Shown: positions 9,801 to 15,340 of the stretch, one piece after another
Numbering within the stretch: the first letter of the stretch is position 1
How the letters are laid out: the number at the start of each line of letters is the position of its first letter
Assembly: GCA_031396305.1 (NCBI GenBank)
Contig: JANNKM010000281.1
Span: 1-17,709, forward strand
DNA: 17,709 nt
DNA from: JAEMQF01 sp031396305
GTDB taxonomy: Bacteria > Pseudomonadota > Gammaproteobacteria > Burkholderiales > Burkholderiaceae_C
Direction of reading: 5' to 3'
Translations under genes and position numbers: made by a program
Notes under the pieces: generated by a model
What the model was told of the DNA's origin: nothing
The model's database searches: none
What the model saw: the letters and a program-made list of their open reading frames with translations, nothing else

Positions 9801-10192
9801 ATTTCGTGGCCGTAGGCGCGTGCGTACTGGGTCAGCGACTGCGCGTAGAACAGGCGCAACACCAGCTGCGACGTGGCGTCGTCGGGCCAGGGCTGTTCGC
9901 GCAGAAAGTGCACCGCCGTTTCATGGCCGTGCAGACCCATGCGCAACTGCACTTCGCGTACCAGGGCCAGGGTCCAGTTCTCGTGGTCGCGCGCGCGGCG
10001 CGCGGATTCGCGTATCGCCGCCACGGCGGTCGCTGCCGCGTCGAATTTCTGCTCGGCGATCAGCTTGTCGGCCGCCTGCCAGGCATCGCTTGCCGGCAGC
10101 CCGGCCCGGCCGGCCTGCGAACCCGCGCCACCGGCCAGCGCGCCCAAAGCCGCGAGGCAGCACAGGCCTCGAATCATGCGCAGCCACATCAT
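3860..10192 (-). CDS. Large bacterial alpha-2-macroglobulin family protein with intact thioester motif
   Basis: A 2110-residue periplasmic protein of the alpha-2-macroglobulin family. Members are thought to trap foreign proteases by covalent thioester attachment. A Sec signal peptide (about 1-30, no lipobox) precedes a helical region (about 35-400), then macroglobulin-type beta domains. MG2 opens at TDRSVYRPEQ (633-642) and MG3 ends at VEEYKRPTFEV (from 727). The A2M core begins at SNFSETAFFQP (from 1342) with TVPDSVTAWSVWVHA. The thioester motif CTEQ is complete (Cys1574-Gln1577, in YPYECTEQTLNRF), followed by the alpha-helical thioester domain. The C-terminus resembles the bacterial MG10 domain. 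At 2110 residues it is much longer than E. coli YfhM (about 1650), and no pbpC lies beside it. Oddities are an Ala/Gly/Pro-rich linker near residues 235-270 and a translated REP-like insert near 825-865. AAGGAG at 10198-10203, 5 bases before the ATG, fixes the start. The family call is firm; the role is inferred. Confidence 0.93.
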   Translation of the reverse strand: MMWLRMIRGLCCLAALGALAGGAGSQAGRAGLPASDAWQAADKLIAEQKFDAAATAVAAIRESARRARDHENWTLALVREVQLRMGLHGHETAVHFLREQPWPDDATSQLVLRLFYAQSLTQYARAYGHEIRGRTRVESAPGPTPNVVDLKTWTAEQIDAEANAAYATVWRDRAALGAQPRSRVERYLARGNYPDSVRGSLRDLTAYLWVEHLADTSGWSTAQTNERYRLDVAALLAGDATGGAGVAAPGTAAGPAAGPAPGTAATVDPSNPAAHPVQRLASVLNDLRDWHASRHGARASASETTAARSAQLETQLELARRLSQVFTDAADRQAIVTDLDRRLAGARDIAWFAHGKALQAELLLALNQPVQAHTVARSGRDAFPAETGGQNCAALMAQIEAPEFSLQAMAADLPGKRSLRVTHRNLPRLHLRAYKLSLDARLAANGAPLPDHRSVTDLLGKDGSQRAGLLAQWTVELPATPDFADHATDITPPLTEHGMVMIVASPSADFRSSGANRIAATPLLLTNLVLTTRPQPGHYEVQAFDAASGAALEGVEVRLYEYSPRAAVALLPRTPVATARTNAEGMALLAQPREQRGYFIAARRAGVWALAAEYLNTPPETQASAGASAFIYTDRSVYRPEQKLAFKIVAYRFNAASGGRGALTQHTLAAEQDIDVQLLDANQREVERRRVRTNSFGTASGEFSIPPGRLLGQWALRANNGHAAVRVEEYKRPTFEVTLKEAADPYRLNQAVRIRGDARYYFGLPVTTGSVQWGVKRTPVYPMWHFWGRRHVDVSEQVVAGGNAALDAQGAFEFGFTPGADERLSNRRRAAPRRLLAMGHEGAPAVPSGGGREATGGEHTDQRGGVSYRYQVEATVTDEGGESRSATRGFRLGFVSVEATLAAEAGFVRAGNPSRINALRADLDGAPRAGPATWTLHALQMPGSTHTPGEAPVALPDDEAAQREPRTPGDTRQPRWAGVPSLLDTLRHWPAAAPQARGSVTHGSDGQAAIDLPGLPAGAYRLRYRTLDRAGAEFTTQRDFLVAEEGAPVPLAAALIPEKASIPVGDTLRVLVATGLPDQPIGVDLWRGEQRIARHRLTANALGRAGAADASAVRGTRLLEIPITEDLRGGFGISLIGVRDHQVMQLSRSVMVPWDDKDLKVEFSTFRDKLRPGTKEVWRVGVKPGPGNPNSAEAVSAELLAYMYDRSLDTFAPHTPPSLGSIWPTHWSAPAAATSAGARSAFVTYSHWPQVRSGPGLIADSLQWFGGYAIGGMGRGALQMRRLERRDRVAEMSMSDLSKAKSMPESAAPARMALESAVGARQGGEPMQSEARSASADVAPRSNFSETAFFQPHLLTDKDGSASIEFTVPDSVTAWSVWVHALARDMRSGSTRRDAHSVKELLVRPYLPRFLREGDEAVLSVQVNNAGDAPLSGQVKLEISDAVSGANVDALFLGAGADTERVFRGVPARGSATLLYRLKAPARVNGYAVKVLATSGSHSDGELRALPVLPSRLHLAQSRFVTLRNADAKVLKFDDLRGADPTRINEAITVTVDAQLFGSVLSAVPYLQNYPYECTEQTLNRFVSSGILASVFKDNPAIAKLAAEMASRPTRTETFARDDPNRKLSFEESPWLNQAQGKDYAAQNDADLVRVLDPTVAKAERDAALAKLSQMQLASGAFPWFAGGPESPYITLYLMAGLARAAEFNVPVPKGLVQRGWAYLASHWREQYATRLMSRDCCWEWLTYLNFVASSYPDPSWVNGAIAPAERSAILDFSFKHWTRHSPMLKGMLALTLKRAGRGADAALVFASVMDSAKSNAEQGTFWAPEDRSWLWYNDTIESHAFALRVLSELQPNHAKRDGLIQWLLLNKKLSHWKSTRATAEAIYALVHAMRQDKSLGVHERISVSVNQSRTDFNFEPQRYTGRGNRIVIPGAMVNAGTADIRVEKSTPGFAFASATWHFSTEQLPSAERGDFFQVSRKYFRRDSVGTDVKLVPLAEGAQVKVGDAIEVHLSLRTRHAAEYVHLRDPRGAGFEPENVQSRWRHDLGLAYYEEVRDSGANFFFEQLPVGEYTFRYRMRANMAGQFRVGPATLQSMYAPEFTAYSVGHRLAVQ
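7628..7721. repeat. REP-like palindromic element inside the macroglobulin gene
   Basis: This stretch differs from the surrounding coding sequence by dense palindromes. GAGCAACCG (7685-7693) pairs perfectly with CGGTTGCTC (7713-7721) around the core CTTGGGGCGGCCCGGCGG, and AGGGGCCCCT (7661-7670) is a perfect palindrome beside a CCCCCCGAGGG run. From memory, this core and the flanking CGCTTCGCG / CCCCCGAGGG pieces match interspersed intergenic repeats common in Burkholderiales genomes. It is read in frame, giving a Gly/Arg-rich segment at about residues 825-865 between the end of one macroglobulin domain and the conserved strand VSYRYQVEATVTD. The exact ends are uncertain. No target-site duplication or transposase is visible. 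Confidence 0.6.
9385..9480. repeat. Low-complexity Ala/Gly/Pro linker with a 36-base direct repeat
   Basis: Within the macroglobulin gene the 16-mer GCCGTGCCTGGCGCCG occurs at 9402-9417 and again at 9438-9453. The 36-base period equals 12 codons, so the frame is kept. The encoded segment (about residues 238-269) alternates PGTAA and GPAAGPA, and looks like a flexible linker expanded by slippage or unequal crossing-over between the N-terminal helical part and the next region. Confidence 0.5.
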
Positions 10193-10197
10193 CGCTA

Positions 10198-10203
10198 CTC
10201 CTT
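10198..10203 (-). promoter_or_regulatory. Ribosome binding site of the macroglobulin gene
   Basis: On the minus strand AAGGAG lies 5 bases before the ATG at 10192, and 8 bases before the adjacent in-frame ATG at 10189. This is the strongest Shine-Dalgarno match in the window and supports efficient translation. The rest of the 218-base gap up to the lipoprotein gene holds no promoter I can call with confidence. Confidence 0.65.
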
Positions 10204-10410
10204 CAACTCCAAGTCAATGCGAATGCGTTGGGCCGGGCACCGCCGGGGCAGAACATTAGCGCATTCGTGCAACTTGGTCTGATACGTCGAAGGTTGAATG
10301 ACGGGGTGAAAGCGCTTGAAAGGGGCGCGGCGCCGCACCGATCAGGTCGTGATGTCGGCCCAACCGCCAGAGACGCGCGCTCGTGTGCCGCTGCGGGCAC
10401 GGTGTGCGTC

Positions 10411-10632
10411 CTACGGCCGCGAACTGCCGCTCCTGGCTCGCTCGGCCTGGCGACGGTATTCGTCGAAAGAGGTGGCCGTGCTTTGCATGCAGCGCTGTCG
10501 CTCCTGCGCATCCTGGACCCGGTTGCACTCTTGACGCTGCCACGCCTGGCCGACGCCGTAGAGCTGCTGCGAGGAGCAACCCAGCGTGGCCAGAGCGACG
10601 ATCGCGGGTGCAACACATCGACACGAGCGCAT
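10411..10632 (-). CDS. Small putative lipoprotein with a conserved-looking cysteine pair
   Basis: A 73-residue protein. A short basic start and hydrophobic stretch (MRSCRCVAPAIVALATLGC) lead to Cys19 followed by SSQQ, which looks like a type II signal peptide. The lipobox TLGC is imperfect, since position -3 is Thr rather than Leu/Val/Ile. The mature part is polar and helical, with two further cysteines (Cys36 in RQECNR, Cys48 in RQRCMQ) that could form a disulfide, and ends SFDEYRRQAERAR. It resembles short uncharacterised lipoproteins of Burkholderiales; I know no function. The frame is also open from a GTG at 10671 overlapping the dehydrogenase stop. The ATG at 10632 is preferred because GAGG (10639-10642 on the complement) stands 6 bases before it and the signal peptide then begins correctly. 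It lies 32 bases downstream of the dehydrogenase gene on the same strand. Confidence 0.7.
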   Translation of the reverse strand: MRSCRCVAPAIVALATLGCSSQQLYGVGQAWQRQECNRVQDAQERQRCMQSTATSFDEYRRQAERARSGSSRP

Positions 10633-10664
10633 CGCAAACCTCGACGCAATGGGTAGCGCAGGGC

Positions 10665-11855
10665 CTACCACGCCAGTTCCAGGATCTCGCGAACGTCGTC
10701 AGCGCTCCTGATCGGCCGCGGATTGGCCAGTACCGGCGGATAGACCAGCGCACGTTGCGCCAGTTCGTCGAGCTGCTCGCGGCGTATTCCTACGGCGCGC
10801 AGGTTGCCGGGCTGGCCGAGCTGCGCAATCAGCTCGGCGACCAACTCGTGCGCGGGCCGATCGGGTGCGCCCATGGCTTGCGACAGTGCCCGCTGGCGTT
10901 CAGCATTGACGGCGGCATTCCAGCGCAAGACGGCCGGCAACATCACGCACGAGGTATGGCCATGGCCGACGTTGAAGCCCGCGCCCAGTGCGTAGCCGAT
11001 GCCGTGGCTGGCACCGGTCTGCACGCCGGCGGCGAGTGGCGTGCACGCCTGCCACATGCCGAACTGCGCGTCCATGCGCGGCTTCAGATCGCTCGGGTTG
11101 CGCGCGATCGCCGGCAGCGCTTGCGCGAGCAGGCGCAAGCCTTGCAATGACGCCGCCTCGGTGGCCGGCGTTGCCAGTGGCGAGCACCAGGTTTCCACGG
11201 CATGGTCGACGGAGCGGATCGCCGTGGAGAAGAGTAAATCGCGCGGCGTCGGCAGCGTCGCCGCCGGGTCGAGCACGGCGCTGCGCGGCACCATCAAACG
11301 GTGCGAAAAGCGTTGCTTCGCATGGCTTGCGCTGTCGGTGATGCCGCACATGCCGGTGAACTCGGACGCCGACAAGGTGGTCGACAGCGCGAGCATGCGG
11401 ATCGGATGGGCAGGCGCTTCGATCGCGCGTGCCACCTCGGCAGGGGCTCCTTCGCGGTACGGCTCCATCGCGGCCGGTGTGCGCAGCCCCAGCCACAGGC
11501 ACATCTGCACCGCCTTGGCTGCGTCGATCGCCGAGCCGCCGCCCACGCCGAGCAGCAGGTCGGCGCCGCATTCGCGCGCGGCGTGCGCTGCGGCGATCAC
11601 GTCTTCGCGTGGGCTGTGCGCGCGCACCGCCGCATAACTGCCGGCGTGGCGCGCGCCGAGCGCGGCGATGACGCGCTGCAACGGCCCGTCGTGCAGCGCG
11701 GCGAGGGAGCGGCCGGAGACGATGAACACGCGCTGCGCGCCGAGCCGCTGCGCTTCAGCGGCCACCGCCGCGCCGGCCGGTACGCCGTGCACGATGCGCT
11801 CTTGCGCGGTGAATGAATAGCTGCCGCTGGGCACGCCGAGGTAGGGGTCGTTCAT
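10665..11855 (-). CDS. Iron-containing alcohol dehydrogenase family protein, maleylacetate-reductase-like
   Basis: A 396-residue group III (Fe-type) alcohol dehydrogenase homologue: NAD(P)H-dependent interconversion of a carbonyl and a hydroxyl. The nucleotide-binding turn GVGGGSAID is at 103-111, followed by SASEFTG (162-168). Three histidines align with the metal ligands of E. coli FucO: H218 (in VDHAVE), H284 (in GASHGIGYALG) and H298 (in NVGHGHT). The fourth ligand, Asp194 in FucO, falls on Arg214, four residues before H218, so the classic metal site is incomplete. This recalls the maleylacetate reductase branch, where that Asp is also not kept. The substrate is unknown; maleylacetate, phosphonoacetaldehyde-type aldehydes or others are possible. 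Start ATG 11855 has only a weak GAAGG upstream. It is divergent from the gamma-glutamyltranspeptidase gene across 210 bases and leads the minus-strand series of four genes. Confidence 0.85.
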   Translation of the reverse strand: MNDPYLGVPSGSYSFTAQERIVHGVPAGAAVAAEAQRLGAQRVFIVSGRSLAALHDGPLQRVIAALGARHAGSYAAVRAHSPREDVIAAAHAARECGADLLLGVGGGSAIDAAKAVQMCLWLGLRTPAAMEPYREGAPAEVARAIEAPAHPIRMLALSTTLSASEFTGMCGITDSASHAKQRFSHRLMVPRSAVLDPAATLPTPRDLLFSTAIRSVDHAVETWCSPLATPATEAASLQGLRLLAQALPAIARNPSDLKPRMDAQFGMWQACTPLAAGVQTGASHGIGYALGAGFNVGHGHTSCVMLPAVLRWNAAVNAERQRALSQAMGAPDRPAHELVAELIAQLGQPGNLRAVGIRREQLDELAQRALVYPPVLANPRPIRSADDVREILELAW

Positions 11856-12065
11856 CGTGTTTTCGCCTTCGCGGATTCAGGCTCGCGGGATTGATTCTTC
11901 GAGATGCAACCACACAGTGTCGGCGCGGGGCGGCAGCGCGCCATCCGCAGTTTCCTGGGGCCCGGCGCCGCGCGGCGCGTGGCAACATGGCCGCGGGCAG
12001 GCGTTTTTCACCGGCCGCGCGCGGCGCCACCGCGTCGCGGCACTTCATCCGTTGGAGGCCACTCC
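11856..12065. other. Divergent intergenic region between Fe-ADH and GGT genes
   Basis: This 210-base gap must hold the promoters of two divergent genes. I could not identify a convincing sigma-70 pair on either strand. A perfect 14-base GC palindrome (11965-11978, GCGCCGCGCGGCGC) is present, but such palindromes are expected by chance at this base composition. Confidence 0.4.
12054..12058 (+). promoter_or_regulatory. Ribosome binding site that decides the GGT start
   Basis: GGAGG lies 7 bases before the ATG at 12066, which is directly followed by a signal peptide. The same frame is open from 11904, but that extension would place 54 unrelated residues before the signal peptide. Confidence 0.7.
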
Positions 12066-14030
12066 ATGTTCCCTCGCACCACCCTGTCGCTGCGCAGCGG
12101 CTTGCGTCTGAGCTTGCTCGGCCTGGCGAGCGCCGCGGCGTTCGCGGTGCCGGCGCATGAATCGGCCAAGAGCTTGGGTACGCCGCCGGGCATCGCCCTG
12201 CCGGCGACGAATCTGCCCTGGGACGGCGTGGCGTTTCGCAAGGGCGTCGTGTCGGTCTCGCACCCGCTGGCGGCGAAGGCCGGCGCCGACGTGCTGGCGC
12301 GTGGCGGCAACGCGGTTGACGCGGCGGCGGCGATCCAGTTCATGCTCAACGTCGTCGAGCCGCAGTTCTCCGGCATCGGCGGTGGCGGCTTCATGATGGT
12401 GCATCTGGCGAAACACAAGCGCACGCTTGCGATCGACGGGCGTGAGAAGGCGCCGGCAGCAGCGACACCCACACAGTTCATGCTCAACGGGACCACTGCG
12501 CTGCCATTCGCCACGGCGTCGACGAGCGGACTCGCGGTGGGTGTACCCGGCACGCTGGCTGCGGTGGACCTGGCCTTGCGCCGCTACGGCACGATCAAGC
12601 TGCGTGACGCAATCGCGCCTGCCACCGCGGTGGCGGAACAGGGTTTTCGGGTGAATCGATTCCTCGCCGCGAACATCGCCTGTGGAGCAGGCGGGCGCAA
12701 TACGCTCCAGCCCGAGACCGCTGCCGTGTTTTGCCCCGGCGGCGTGGCCCTGAAAGAAGGCGATCTGTTGCTGCAGCCCGACTTGGCGAGGGCGCTTCGC
12801 CTGATTGCGCAACAGGGCCCGGACGTGTTCTACAAGGGTGAAATCGCGCAGGCGATCGTCGAGGCACAGAAGCGCAGCCGCACTGCCACCGCCGGCGATG
12901 GTGTGGGCCGCATGACGCTGCAAGACCTGGCCAACTACAACGTGGTGATCCGCAAGCCGGTGAGCGTTGACTACCGCGGCTGGCGGGTCGCCTCGATGTC
13001 GCCGCCGTCGTCTGGTGGGCTGACGGTGGGCCAGATGCTGCTGCTGCTGGAGCGCTTCCCGATCGGCGACGCGGCGCAAGACTTTGGTTTCGGCGCGCCG
13101 AACACCCTGCAGGTGATGACGGAGGCGATGCGTCTGGCCTTTGCCGACCGCGCCGTGTGGATGGGCGATGAAGACTTCGTTGGCGTGCCGAAGAAGGGGC
13201 TGCTGCATCCCGAGTATGTGAGTGAACGTTCGGCGCTGATCAACCCGACGCTGCGCATGCCCACTCCCGCGGCGGGCAACCCGCTGCCCTTTGATGCCGA
13301 CGCGCAAGGCGACAAGGAGCGGCATTTCTCGCCTGAGCATGAAGACGACGAGCACCGCCCGTCGCATACGACGCACTTCTCGGTGGTCGACAAATGGGGC
13401 AACGTGGTGAGCTACACGACGACGATCGAGGCCACCTGGGGCACGGGCATCATGGTGCCGGGCTACGGCTTCTTGCTGAACAACGAACTCACCGACTTCA
13501 ACTTCGTGCCGGCGTTCAATGCGGCCACCGGAAACCCCGGCGCCAATGATGTCGCGGCGAACAAGCGGCCGCGCAGCTCGATGTCTCCAGCGATCGTCTT
13601 CAAAGGCCGCAAGCCCGTCGCCGCATTCGGCTCGCCGGGTGGCGCGACGATCATCAACTCGGTGCTCAACGTGACGCTGAACCTGGTGGACCACGGCATG
13701 TCGATCCAGCAGGCGATCAACGCGCCGCGCTGGTCGGTCACGGGCGCCGCCGGAACCATTTCCTGCGAAGGCGTCGAGGCCTTCCAGCAACCCAGGTTCA
13801 GCGTCGCCGCGCAAGACGTGCTGCGCGGGCGCGGCCACCTCGGCCTGGGGACGGTGGCCGGCGCGAACGCGTGCACTGCCGCGATCGGCTCGGTGCAAGG
13901 CGTGGTCATCGATCTGCGCAGCGGCCGCCAGTTCGGCGGCGCTGACCTGCGGCGCGAAGGCACGGTGATCGGCCTGAAGCCGCGCAAGAGCGACGACCAC
14001 AACCACGAGCACGATCACGACGACGACTGA
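12066..14030 (+). CDS. ggt: Gamma-glutamyltranspeptidase (gamma-glutamyltransferase)
   Basis: A 654-residue N-terminal nucleophile hydrolase. It cleaves gamma-glutamyl bonds such as that of glutathione and transfers the group to water or amino acids, normally in the periplasm. A Sec signal peptide covers about residues 1-30 (LSLLGLASAAAFAVPA). Family blocks follow: GGNAVDAAAAIQFMLNVVEPQFSGIGGGG, the autoprocessing site HTTHFSVVD with Thr435 as expected nucleophile, then GFLLNNELTDF, SSMSPAIVF, GSPGG and NAPRW. The segment after NNELTDF is long enough to include a lid loop like that of E. coli GGT. Precursor cleavage before Thr435 would give large and small subunits. It is longer than the E. 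coli enzyme (580 residues). Extra residues lie before the cleavage site (an acidic stretch near 415-430) and in an unusual C-terminal tail of His, Asp and Glu (642-654) that could bind metal. It is divergent from the Fe-ADH gene and 140 bases ahead of the HDOD gene. Confidence 0.93.
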   Translation: MFPRTTLSLRSGLRLSLLGLASAAAFAVPAHESAKSLGTPPGIALPATNLPWDGVAFRKGVVSVSHPLAAKAGADVLARGGNAVDAAAAIQFMLNVVEPQFSGIGGGGFMMVHLAKHKRTLAIDGREKAPAAATPTQFMLNGTTALPFATASTSGLAVGVPGTLAAVDLALRRYGTIKLRDAIAPATAVAEQGFRVNRFLAANIACGAGGRNTLQPETAAVFCPGGVALKEGDLLLQPDLARALRLIAQQGPDVFYKGEIAQAIVEAQKRSRTATAGDGVGRMTLQDLANYNVVIRKPVSVDYRGWRVASMSPPSSGGLTVGQMLLLLERFPIGDAAQDFGFGAPNTLQVMTEAMRLAFADRAVWMGDEDFVGVPKKGLLHPEYVSERSALINPTLRMPTPAAGNPLPFDADAQGDKERHFSPEHEDDEHRPSHTTHFSVVDKWGNVVSYTTTIEATWGTGIMVPGYGFLLNNELTDFNFVPAFNAATGNPGANDVAANKRPRSSMSPAIVFKGRKPVAAFGSPGGATIINSVLNVTLNLVDHGMSIQQAINAPRWSVTGAAGTISCEGVEAFQQPRFSVAAQDVLRGRGHLGLGTVAGANACTAAIGSVQGVVIDLRSGRQFGGADLRREGTVIGLKPRKSDDHNHEHDHDDD

Positions 14031-14087
14031 CCCGGGACGCCGGGCCTGCCCTGGCGCCGCTGCAGGCATGCCCAGCCGGCGCGGTGT

Positions 14088-14093
14088 GATAGT
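14088..14093 (+). promoter_or_regulatory. Possible extended -10 element before the HDOD gene
   Basis: TGTGATAGT reads as an extended -10 (TG, one base, then GATAGT; four of six match TATAAT) in the 140-base gap between the GGT and HDOD genes, 77 bases before the HDOD ATG. No good -35 hexamer stands 17 bases upstream (GGCATG), so this is only a candidate. Confidence 0.2.
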
Positions 14094-14170
14094 TTCGAGT
14101 GACCCTCAAGTCCTGCCGTTTGGCGCCGATATCCGAGCCGAGACCTGGATCACACCAGGAACATGCTCCC

Positions 14171-15208
14171 ATGAAAGCTTGGTTCGCTCGACTCTTTGCG
14201 GCGGCGCGGCCTGCGCCACCGATCGACGTCCCCGCGGCAGCCGTACCGGCCGGGCTGCGCGCTGCCGCGCCCACGGCGCAGCCGACAGTGCACCCGCAGG
14301 CGCAGGGTCGGCCCGGCGAGCGCGGCATCGAAGCGGCATTCCTGTCCTGGCTGATCGGCCAGCCCGGCGCTGCGCATGCGCCACCGGGGGTCCGCGAAAC
14401 CCGGGCGCTGCAAGTCCTTGATCTCCTCGCCTCGGACGCCGGCGCGCACCAAGGCCTGCTGCCGCGTGCCGCCGCCGTCGTTCCGCAACTGCTGGCGCGC
14501 CTGCGTGGCTCGGCGAGTTCGTCGACGCAGCTGTCCGAATATGTGTCGCGCGACATGACGCTGGTGGCTGAAGTGATGCGCGTCGCGAACAGCGCACATT
14601 ACCGGCGCGGCGAGGCTGTCGTTGAACTCAATCACGCGATCCGCCTGATCGGTACCCTGGGGCTGCAAAGCGCAATCGCGCGCAGCGTCCTGCGGCCGGT
14701 GTTCCACGCGCGCGGTGGCGAACTCGTGACGTGCACCGTGAAGCGGCTCTGGGAGCACACCGAACACAAGGCACAACTGTGCGCCGCCTTGGCCCGCAGC
14801 GAAGGCCACGATCCGTTCGAAGGCTACTTGATGGGCCTGGTGCACAACGCCGCCTGGTCCGCGGTGCTGCGCTCGATGGACAGCGTGGAGGCGAATGAAC
14901 CCTGGAGCTTCAGCCCGGAGCTGGTGCCGTCGCTTGGTCTGCGGCGCGATCGCCTGTTCGAGATCATCGCCCGTAAATGGCAATTGAGCGACAACCTGAC
15001 CCGGATTGCCGCCGATGTGGCTGCCGGCGGGCTCGCCGCGGCCACCTCGCCCCAGGGCCTCGTGCTCGGCACGGGAGATCGCCTGGCGTCGCTCCTGTGC
15101 ATTCCGAACCTGTCGAGCGATCAAAAGGCGTGGATGGAAAGCATGGGCGAAGCCGTGCGCCGGTGCTACGAAGGCTCGAGTCGGGAGCAAAACGCGGCGT
15201 CGGTCTGA
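14171..15208 (+). CDS. HDOD domain protein without an output domain
   Basis: A 345-residue cytoplasmic protein. After MKAWFARLF and a variable Ala/Pro-rich linker (10-50), an HDOD domain covers about residues 95-300. Typical segments are LSEYVSRDMTLVAEVMRVANSAHY, AIRLIGTLGLQSAIA and LWEHTEHKAQLCAALA. HDOD domains are catalytically degenerate relatives of HD phosphohydrolases that act as scaffolds in signalling. In agreement, the place of the metal-binding HD in GLLHD reads GLVHN (222-226), so enzyme activity is unlikely. No GGDEF, EAL, receiver or kinase domain is attached. The ATG at 14171 has AGGA 10 bases upstream. The frame is open from a GTG at 14099, but the start used here gives the usual HDOD N-terminus. 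Neighbours do not reveal a partner. Confidence 0.85.
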   Translation: MKAWFARLFAAARPAPPIDVPAAAVPAGLRAAAPTAQPTVHPQAQGRPGERGIEAAFLSWLIGQPGAAHAPPGVRETRALQVLDLLASDAGAHQGLLPRAAAVVPQLLARLRGSASSSTQLSEYVSRDMTLVAEVMRVANSAHYRRGEAVVELNHAIRLIGTLGLQSAIARSVLRPVFHARGGELVTCTVKRLWEHTEHKAQLCAALARSEGHDPFEGYLMGLVHNAAWSAVLRSMDSVEANEPWSFSPELVPSLGLRRDRLFEIIARKWQLSDNLTRIAADVAAGGLAAATSPQGLVLGTGDRLASLLCIPNLSSDQKAWMESMGEAVRRCYEGSSREQNAASV

Positions 15209-15215
15209 CGCTCCC

Positions 15216-15258
15216 GCCCGCGGCTGCGGGATCGATCCCTGCGCCGCGCGCCGCGGGC
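15216..15258. other. Nested inverted repeat between the HDOD and kinase genes
   Basis: GCCCGCGGC (15216-15224) pairs perfectly with GCCGCGGGC (15250-15258). The loop between them contains the perfect 12-base palindrome GGGATCGATCCC (15228-15239). It starts 8 bases after the HDOD stop. It could be a terminator for HDOD, although only a weak AATTT follows some 10 bases later, or an operator or RNA structure ahead of the kinase-enolase pair. Two TTGAC boxes (15270-15274 and 15286-15290) follow, but neither has a good -10 partner. Confidence 0.4.
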
Positions 15259-15340
15259 AGCGTCACAATTTGACTCTCGCCTCTGTTGACCGCGTCGGAC
15301 TGGCGCTTCACTTTTGCGCCTGCCGCTCGGCCCGCCCCGC

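Noticed and set aside
10193..10410. Promoter for the macroglobulin gene
   Set aside because: The gap probably holds one, but no -35/-10 pair with acceptable match and spacing could be found on the minus strand.
11965..11978. 14-bp palindrome in the divergent Fe-ADH/GGT gap as an operator
   Set aside because: It consists only of G and C and is expected by chance in this region; nothing else supports an operator.
11904..12065. N-terminal extension of the GGT frame
   Set aside because: The ATG at 12066 has GGAGG at 7 bases and starts a normal signal peptide; the extension would bury it.
14032..14045. CCCGG-GACG-CCGGG hairpin just after the GGT stop as a terminator
   Set aside because: The stem is only 5 bp and no T-run follows; such pairs are common by chance at this GC content.
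12045..14069. A 674-codon open frame on the minus strand opposite the GGT gene
   Set aside because: It is antisense to a gene with clear family motifs. The translation is rich in Arg, His and Ala with no recognisable domain, as expected of a shadow frame in high-GC DNA.
14099..14170. GTG start giving a 369-residue HDOD protein
   Set aside because: The ATG at 14171 begins the usual HDOD N-terminus and has AGGA upstream; the extra residues look non-coding.
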